This document shows, in pieces, positions 1 to 6,383 of a DNA stretch of 6,383 bases. This DNA comes from Sulfuriferula sp. (lineage in GTDB: Bacteria > Pseudomonadota > Gammaproteobacteria > Burkholderiales > Sulfuriferulaceae): NCBI GenBank assembly GCA_027311185.1, contig DAICZK010000085.1:1-6383 (forward strand), in the 5' to 3' direction. How positions within the stretch are numbered: the stretch's first letter is position 1; every line of letters starts with the position of its first letter. The notes below the pieces were generated by a model. The model was not told the DNA's origin. It was given only the letters and a program-made list of their open reading frames with translations, and did not search any database. The position numbers were made by a program, and so were the translations under genes.

Positions 1-2047
<2,047 letters not shown>

Positions 2048-2059
2048 GGTTTATCTCCT

Positions 2060-2371
2060 TTAAGCTGAAATGCCGCTGATCTGAATTTCAGTGTAATTTT
2101 GACGATGCCCTTGGTGTTTTTGATAATGCTTGCGTCTGCGCATTTTGAAAATGCGGATTTTATCGTGACGTCCGTGGGATATAATGGTCGCAGTTACTTT
2201 TGCGCCGTCAACCAGCGGTGTGCCAACCTTGATATCGCTACCATCGGCAAGCATGAACACCTGGTCTAACACAATTTCGCTACCAACGTCCGCGGGGATC
2301 TGTTCTACTTTAATTTTTTCGCCAGCGACGATGCGATATTGCTTGCCACCGGTTTTTATGACCGCATACAT
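2060..2371 (-). CDS. rplU: 50S ribosomal protein L21
   Basis: L21 is a 23S rRNA-binding protein of the large subunit. The 103 residues are full length for the family. They begin [14 protein letters not shown], carry the [14 protein letters not shown] region, and end with the basic [28 protein letters not shown] segment that holds the L21 signature. A Shine-Dalgarno GGAG (2382-2379) lies 7 bases before the ATG. It is the first gene of the minus-strand transcript, with a strong promoter about 40 bases upstream, and is followed by rpmA after 12 bases. Confidence 0.98.
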   Translation of the reverse strand: MYAVIKTGGKQYRIVAGEKIKVEQIPADVGSEIVLDQVFMLADGSDIKVGTPLVDGAKVTATIISHGRHDKIRIFKMRRRKHYQKHQGHRQNYTEIQISGISA

Positions 2372-2410
2372 GGTGTATCTCCAAAATTCTTAGCTACAGG
2401 GAAACATAGC

Positions 2411-2439
2411 ATTATAGAGAAATCAAAGCAAAAGGTCAA
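2411..2439 (-). promoter_or_regulatory. Sigma-70 promoter for rplU-rpmA
   Basis: On the minus strand TTGACC (2439-2434) and a perfect TATAAT (2416-2411) are separated by exactly 17 bases, close to the ideal housekeeping promoter. The predicted transcript start is near 2404, giving a leader of about 32 bases before the rplU ATG. The strength fits a ribosomal protein operon. Confidence 0.85.
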
Positions 2440-2458
2440 ACCCTAGTTTTTGTCTGCC

Positions 2459-2488
2459 TTGACATAACCGGCCCAGCCTCCCTATTAT
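2459..2488 (+). promoter_or_regulatory. Sigma-70-like promoter for ispB
   Basis: A perfect -35 TTGACA (2459-2464) is followed after 18 bases by TATTAT (2483-2488), which matches the -10 consensus at five of six positions. The start point would be near 2495, about 23 bases ahead of the ispB ATG. Its -35 lies 19 bases from the -35 of the divergent rplU promoter. It may serve the whole plus-strand run to pilR, as no other promoter stands out in the short junctions. Confidence 0.7.
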
Positions 2489-2517
2489 TGGACAATTTTT
2501 TTCAGTGATTGGTCATA

Positions 2518-3480
2518 ATGCAGGCAATTCAAGCGTTTTTGGCGGCGGATATGCTGCAGGTCGATGAAGTAATTCGCGCGAGACTGCATTCGGAAGTGGT
2601 TTTGGTGAGCCAGGTCGCCGAGTATATCATCACCAGCGGCGGTAAACGACTGCGCCCGGCGCTGGTGTTGTTGTCAGCGGGCGCGCTGGGTTATCGCGGA
2701 ATACAGCATTACGAACTGGCCACGGTCGTCGAATTTATCCATACTGCGACGCTGCTGCATGACGATGTGGTGGACGAGTCGGGTTTGCGGCGCGGCCGGG
2801 CCACGGCAAATGCCCTGTTCGGCAATGCTGCGAGCGTGCTGGTGGGGGATTTTCTTTATTCGCGTGCGTTTCAGATGATGGTGGACGTCGGTCAGATGCG
2901 TATCATGGAAATACTCTCCGACGCGACTAATATCATCGCCGAGGGAGAAGTGTTACAACTGATGAATTGTAACAACGCCGATCTTGGCGAGGCTGATTAT
3001 CTGCATGTGATCCGCTACAAGACGGCCAAACTGTTTGAGGCCGCAGCGCGGCTGGGCGCCATCATCGGCGGCGCGGATAGCGTAACGGAAGCGTCGCTGG
3101 CGTCCTATGGCATGCACCTGGGAACGGCATTTCAGTTGATCGACGACGTGCTGGACTATTCCGGCGACAATGCCGAGATCGGCAAAAACGTCGGCGACGA
3201 TCTGGCCGAAGGCAAGGCGACTTTGCCGTTGCTATATTTATTGAAAAATGGCACGGACGCACAGGCGGCTCTGGTGCGCCAGGCAATTGAAAACGGCGGT
3301 TTGGCCGAGTTCGAGCCTATCCTTGCAGCCATCAATGCTTGCGGGGCGTTAGCGTACACGCGCGCTCAGGCGCAACGTGAAATTGAGCTGGCGATTGCAG
3401 CGATTGGCGCTTTGCCGCCCTCGCCCAGCAAGGATAGTTTGGTGAGTCTGGCCGATTTCGCGGTAAGCAGGACCTATTGA
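2518..3480 (+). CDS. ispB: Octaprenyl diphosphate synthase (long-chain trans-polyprenyl synthase)
   Basis: The enzyme extends farnesyl diphosphate with isopentenyl diphosphate to the C40-type chain used as the ubiquinone or menaquinone tail. The protein has 320 residues, all alpha-helical type. GGKRLRP (41-47) binds the homoallylic substrate. The first Asp-rich motif is LLHDDVVDE (D82, D83, D86), followed by RR (91-92), and the second is LIDDVLD (D209, D210, D213). KT (168-169) and the FQLIDD context are also typical. The fifth residue before the first motif is a small Ala77, consistent with a long-chain product; the exact length is not provable from sequence. The ATG at 2518 is preferred because MQAIQAFLAADM aligns with known N-termini; a TTG at 2509 would add three residues. 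Neither has a strong Shine-Dalgarno. The gene leads the plus-strand cluster and is divergent from rplU, a common proteobacterial arrangement. Confidence 0.96.
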   Translation: MQAIQAFLAADMLQVDEVIRARLHSEVVLVSQVAEYIITSGGKRLRPALVLLSAGALGYRGIQHYELATVVEFIHTATLLHDDVVDESGLRRGRATANALFGNAASVLVGDFLYSRAFQMMVDVGQMRIMEILSDATNIIAEGEVLQLMNCNNADLGEADYLHVIRYKTAKLFEAAARLGAIIGGADSVTEASLASYGMHLGTAFQLIDDVLDYSGDNAEIGKNVGDDLAEGKATLPLLYLLKNGTDAQAALVRQAIENGGLAEFEPILAAINACGALAYTRAQAQREIELAIAAIGALPPSPSKDSLVSLADFAVSRTY

Positions 3481-3505
3481 ACCATCAGAACGGCGGGCGG
3501 CGACG

Positions 3506-3721
3506 ATGATAAAACTACTGTTTTTCGTATTGATAGGCGGCATCGTCTATTGGCGCTTGCGCCACCCGCGTCCTGCGGCGGGGGCGGCTGCCGTTGCAAG
3601 GCCGGTCGAGGACATGGTGCGGTGCGCGCATTGCGGACTGCATTTGCCGCGCGGCGAAGCACTGGGGAGCGGCGCGATCTGGTTTTGCGGCGAGGCGCAT
3701 CAACGCGCGCACCGGTATTAA
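3506..3721 (+). CDS. PP0621-type small membrane-anchored protein with a possible zinc site
   Basis: This 71-residue protein has an N-terminal hydrophobic segment (about residues 3-17, LLFFVLIGGIVYW), a basic and Ala/Pro-rich linker, and a small Cys/His cluster. The cluster is C40-x2-C43 in VRCAHCGLHLP and C61-x3-H65 in WFCGEAHQRAH, likely binding one metal ion on the cytoplasmic side. The pattern matches the PP0621 family of unknown function, often found next to pilS in proteobacteria; the family name is from memory of the motif. It starts 25 bases after ispB with a weak ribosome binding site. Its TAA shares a base with the pilS ATG (TAATG), so translation of the two is probably coupled. A role in pilus or envelope signalling is only a guess from position. 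Confidence 0.8.
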   Translation: MIKLLFFVLIGGIVYWRLRHPRPAAGAAAVARPVEDMVRCAHCGLHLPRGEALGSGAIWFCGEAHQRAHRY

Positions 3722-5337
3722 TGGCCATCACTGTCCATGACCCGGTAGTTGTGGCGGCGTCCAGAGTGGCAAGCGGGCGTGTAGAGCGTAACTGGAAGTC
3801 CCTGCACTATCTCAATCTGTATCGTTTCATCGTTGTCGGCGTGCTATTGCTGTGGCATGCGCTCAATCCTACGCGGCAGATTTTCGGTCGCCAGGACCCC
3901 GGCTTTTTTTATCTGTGTTGTGTGATTTTCATGGGTCTCGTCGTGCTGACGGTCGTGACCATCAGTCTGCGTCGTCCGCGTTTCGAGATACAGCTCAATT
4001 TTCAGATCCTGAGCGATATCGTCATGATCGTGCTATTGATGGGCGCGAGCGGTGGCGTACGCAGCGGCCTGGGTTTGCTGCTGATTGTTTCGCTGGCGTC
4101 CAGCGGTCTGATGGTTCAGGGCCGCACCGTGATGTTCTATGCCGCGCTGGCGACATTCAGCGTGCTGTTCGCCCAAGTTCTGGTGACCTGGGGCGATTCC
4201 CAGGTCACCAGCGATTTCGGTCAGGCCGGTATGTTGGGGATGGTGTTTTTTGCCACGGCAGGGATTGCTCACGTGCTCGCGAACCGTAATCGGGCGAGCG
4301 AGGATTTGGCCGCCGCGCGCGCGGTCGATCTTGAAAACATGGCGCAGATCAATCAGCTGGTCATCGACGACATGCAGGATGGTGTGGTCGTGCTCGACGG
4401 CGACGGCAATATCCGGCAAGCCAACCAGCAAGCGCAATATCTGCTCAGCCGCTCCGGCCTGAGTGATGCGGGCACGGGTATCGCGTTGCATAGCACGATC
4501 CCGCTATTGTCGGATTATCTTCGGCAGTGGCGCGGCAATCCGCAAACGGCGTTCCCGCCGATTTCCCTGGGTACGCGCGGCGAGCAGTATTTGCCCAGAT
4601 TTATAGCAGTGACCGATAAACGGGTGATGGGGGCTGTGTTGGTGCTGGAAGACCTCACGCGCATGAACGAGCAGGCGCAACAAATAAAACTCGCGGCGCT
4701 GGGGCGGCTGACCGCAAATATCGCCCATGAGATACGCAACCCATTGGCGGCGATCAGTCACGCCGCCGAGATATTATCCGAGGATAGAACGAACACAACG
4801 CCGCGTTTGCTTGATATTATTATTAATAATTCGGCGCGCATCAATCGCCTCGTGACCGATGTGATGTCGCTTAACCGCCGCGATCGCATGCAGGTGGAAC
4901 GTCTGGGAATTGGGAAATATATTATTGATTTTATAGATTATTTTTGCCACAGCCAGGGGGTTTCGACCAAGCTTTTCAGCCTGGTGATGGACCCACAGGC
5001 GGTGATATGCTTCGATCGCGACCATTTGCAACAGGTGTTGAGCAACCTGTGTTCGAATGCCTTGCGTTATTCGCAGCGCGGGTCCGGTAGCGTCAGGATT
5101 CTGGTTGAGCAGGATAAGAGCTTGACGGTGATTCATATTATCGACGATGGCCGCGGCGTAGGAAGCGAGTCGTTGCCTCGGCTGTTCGAGCCGTTTTTTA
5201 CGACGGATATTTCCGGTACGGGGCTGGGCTTGTACATCTCCAAAGAGTTGTGTAATGCCAACGGCGCGAATCTGGAATACGTGTCTGCCGGCGTCGGCGG
5301 GCATTTCAAGATCACAAGCCTGGAGACAGCATGTTAA
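3721..5337 (+). CDS. pilS: Type IV pilus sensor histidine kinase PilS
   Basis: PilS is the inner-membrane sensor that phosphorylates PilR to control pilin (pilA) transcription. It has 538 residues from the ATG at 3721. Six hydrophobic segments are visible at about 35-48, 62-83, 95-110, 114-132, 137-157 and 169-187, with no large periplasmic domain, as in known PilS. A PAS-like domain (about 205-312, containing DDMQDGVVVLDGDGNIRQAN) follows. The dimerisation domain has the phosphoacceptor His336 in ANIAHEIRNPL. The ATPase domain has the N-box Asn446 (NLCSNALRYS), the G1 box DDGRG (D476) and the G2 box GTGLGL (499-504), so it should be active. A longer in-frame start at 3550 would overlap nearly all of the preceding gene and add residues unlike PilS, so it is rejected. 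The gene contains a perfect 13-bp inverted repeat at 4180-4211 and overlaps pilR by 7 bases. Confidence 0.95.
   Translation: MAITVHDPVVVAASRVASGRVERNWKSLHYLNLYRFIVVGVLLLWHALNPTRQIFGRQDPGFFYLCCVIFMGLVVLTVVTISLRRPRFEIQLNFQILSDIVMIVLLMGASGGVRSGLGLLLIVSLASSGLMVQGRTVMFYAALATFSVLFAQVLVTWGDSQVTSDFGQAGMLGMVFFATAGIAHVLANRNRASEDLAAARAVDLENMAQINQLVIDDMQDGVVVLDGDGNIRQANQQAQYLLSRSGLSDAGTGIALHSTIPLLSDYLRQWRGNPQTAFPPISLGTRGEQYLPRFIAVTDKRVMGAVLVLEDLTRMNEQAQQIKLAALGRLTANIAHEIRNPLAAISHAAEILSEDRTNTTPRLLDIIINNSARINRLVTDVMSLNRRDRMQVERLGIGKYIIDFIDYFCHSQGVSTKLFSLVMDPQAVICFDRDHLQQVLSNLCSNALRYSQRGSGSVRILVEQDKSLTVIHIIDDGRGVGSESLPRLFEPFFTTDISGTGLGLYISKELCNANGANLEYVSAGVGGHFKITSLETAC
4180..4211. repeat. Perfect 13-bp inverted repeat inside pilS
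   Basis: CTGGTGACCTGGG (4180-4192) and CCCAGGTCACCAG (4199-4211) are perfect reverse complements separated by GCGATT; a G-T pair could close the loop to four bases. It codes for residues 154-164 of PilS, at the end of the fifth membrane segment and the loop before the sixth. No T-run follows, so it is not a typical terminator. Confidence 0.85.
5322..5325 (+). promoter_or_regulatory. Ribosome binding site that fixes the pilR start
   Basis: GGAG within the last codons of pilS stands 5 bases before the ATG at 5331. It favours that start over the in-frame ATG at 5346, which has no comparable site upstream. The site lies in translated pilS sequence, consistent with coupled synthesis of kinase and regulator. 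Confidence 0.65.
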
Positions 5338-6383
5338 GACATCTGATGAACGGGAGTCGGCCCACCGTGCTGATCGTCGACGACGAGGCGGATATTCTGG
5401 AATTGCTGGAAATTACTCTGTTGAAAATGGGGCTGGAAGTGGTGAAAGCGACTTGCGTGGCAGAAGCTGTTGCGTTGTTGAAGCAGACTGAATTTGGTTT
5501 GTGCCTGACCGATATGCGGTTACCGGACGGCGATGGCCTGGAGGTCGTGCGCTATATTCAGGCCGCGCGTCCGAGAACCCCTGTAGCGGTCATCACCGCG
5601 CACGGCAATACCGATAACGCGGTAGTCGCGCTCAAGGCCGGCGCGTTCGATTATATCAACAAGCCGGTGACGCTGAATCAATTGCGCACGCTGGTGAAGT
5701 CGGCGTTGAAGTTGCCCGGTCTCGCATCGGTCGGCGAACGCGAGTTGATCGGTAATTCGCCAGCGATGCAGCAGGCGCGCGAATTGATCGCTAAACTTGC
5801 GCGCACCCAGGCGCCAGTTTATATTACCGGCGAATCGGGTAGCGGCAAGGAGTTGGCGGCGCGTTTGATTCATCAGCAAAGCAGCCGCGCCACGGCGGCT
5901 TTCGTTCCGGTTAATTGCGGGGCGATCCCGGAGAATCTGATGGAATCGGAATTTTTCGGGTACAAGAAGGGCGCATTTACCGGAGCGGATACCGACCGCG
6001 ACGGGTTTTTTCACGCGGCGAACGGCGGTACCTTGTTTCTGGACGAAGTGGCCGACCTGCCGTTGCTGATGCAGGTGAAACTGTTACGAGTGATTCAGGA
6101 AAAAAAAGTGCGCAAGCTCGGCAGCGCGGTAGAAGAGCCGATTGACGTCCGTATCATTAGCGCGACGCATCAAAATCTGGCGACTTGCGTAGAGCGTGGG
6201 AATTTTCGGCAGGATCTGTTTTATCGCCTCAATGTGATTACCCTGAAGATGCCCGCCTTGCGCGACATGCGCGAAGATGTTCCCGCCATCGCGCTGGTGT
6301 TGCTCCGGCAACTGGCGGCGAGCGCGAAAGCGCCTGTGCCGACCCTGACCAGAGAGGCGGCAGCGGCTTTGGCGCAATACGAT
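5331..6383 (+). CDS. pilR: Type IV pilus response regulator PilR (sigma-54 activator), 3' end outside window
   Basis: PilR is an NtrC-type activator that, once phosphorylated by PilS, binds upstream of the pilin promoter and drives sigma-54 polymerase by ATP hydrolysis. The 351 residues present are about four fifths of the usual 445-460. The receiver domain (about 12-125) has the acidic pair D17/D18, phosphoacceptor D61 in LTDMRLPDG, T89 and K111. The AAA+ domain starts at about 139 (LIGNSPAMQQ): Walker A GESGSGKE (167-174), the sigma-54 contact loop GAFTGA (214-219), and Walker B GGTLFLDE (232-239). FRQDLFYRLNV at about 292-302 supplies the arginine region. The rest of the AAA+ domain and the C-terminal Fis-type DNA-binding helices lie beyond the right edge. 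It starts 7 bases inside pilS. An alternative ATG at 5346 would remove only five residues. Confidence 0.95.
   Translation, partial: MLRHLMNGSRPTVLIVDDEADILELLEITLLKMGLEVVKATCVAEAVALLKQTEFGLCLTDMRLPDGDGLEVVRYIQAARPRTPVAVITAHGNTDNAVVALKAGAFDYINKPVTLNQLRTLVKSALKLPGLASVGERELIGNSPAMQQARELIAKLARTQAPVYITGESGSGKELAARLIHQQSSRATAAFVPVNCGAIPENLMESEFFGYKKGAFTGADTDRDGFFHAANGGTLFLDEVADLPLLMQVKLLRVIQEKKVRKLGSAVEEPIDVRIISATHQNLATCVERGNFRQDLFYRLNVITLKMPALRDMREDVPAIALVLLRQLAASAKAPVPTLTREAAAALAQYD

Noticed and set aside
2509..2517. TTG start three codons upstream of the ispB ATG
   Set aside because: The ATG gives a better family N-terminus, and no Shine-Dalgarno favours the TTG.
2951..2974. 8-bp inverted repeat TGTTACAA/TTGTAACA in ispB
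   Set aside because: It is short, sits inside conserved coding sequence (VLQLMN), and is plausible by chance.
3550..3720. Upstream extension of pilS to an ATG at 3550
   Set aside because: It overlaps the 71-residue gene in another frame, adds Cys/Arg-rich residues unlike PilS, and the ATG at 3721 gives the normal N-terminus and length.
4774..5304. 176-codon open frame on the minus strand opposite pilS
   Set aside because: It is antisense to the clearly conserved kinase domain, and its product shows no recognisable domain.
5520..6014. 164-codon open frame on the minus strand opposite pilR
   Set aside because: It is a shadow of the conserved receiver and AAA+ coding sequence; the composition is Arg-rich as expected from the reverse frame of a GC-rich gene.

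Overview
The window looks like ordinary chromosomal housekeeping DNA from a Gram-negative proteobacterium, most likely a betaproteobacterium (Nitrosomonadales-like). The reasons are the gene order rplU-rpmA-obgE-proB divergent from ispB, a small PP0621-type protein directly ahead of pilS-pilR, moderately high GC, and protein sequences typical of that class. The taxonomic call is inference from gene order and protein character, not from a search.

Left half, minus strand, read right to left from about 2404: a consensus-like sigma-70 promoter drives rplU (ribosomal protein L21) and rpmA (L27). A 187-base spacer follows, holding two imperfect stem-loops and then a textbook intrinsic terminator. 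After it come obgE (Obg GTPase, ribosome assembly) and proB (glutamate 5-kinase, first step of proline synthesis). proB overlaps the obgE stop by 4 bases and runs off the left edge. In this sequence proB carries an in-frame TAA at codon 59, within the conserved SSGAIA-xG segment, while the reading frame is intact and conserved on both sides. It is therefore either a recent nonsense mutation or a base error.

Right half, plus strand: a second sigma-70-like promoter, back to back with the rplU promoter, precedes ispB (octaprenyl diphosphate synthase, which makes the quinone side chain). Close behind follow a 71-residue membrane-anchored protein with a possible zinc site (PP0621 type), then pilS and pilR. 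These last two are the sensor kinase and sigma-54 response regulator that control type IV pilin transcription. The last three genes are tightly packed (TAATG junction, then a 7-base overlap), suggesting one transcript. pilR is cut by the right edge in its AAA+ domain.

No mobile element, CRISPR array, tRNA or rRNA was seen, and no gene-free stretch exceeds 300 bases. I see no convincing new biological system. The points worth a second look are the proB nonsense codon, the structured and terminated spacer ahead of obgE, and a perfect 13-bp inverted repeat inside pilS.
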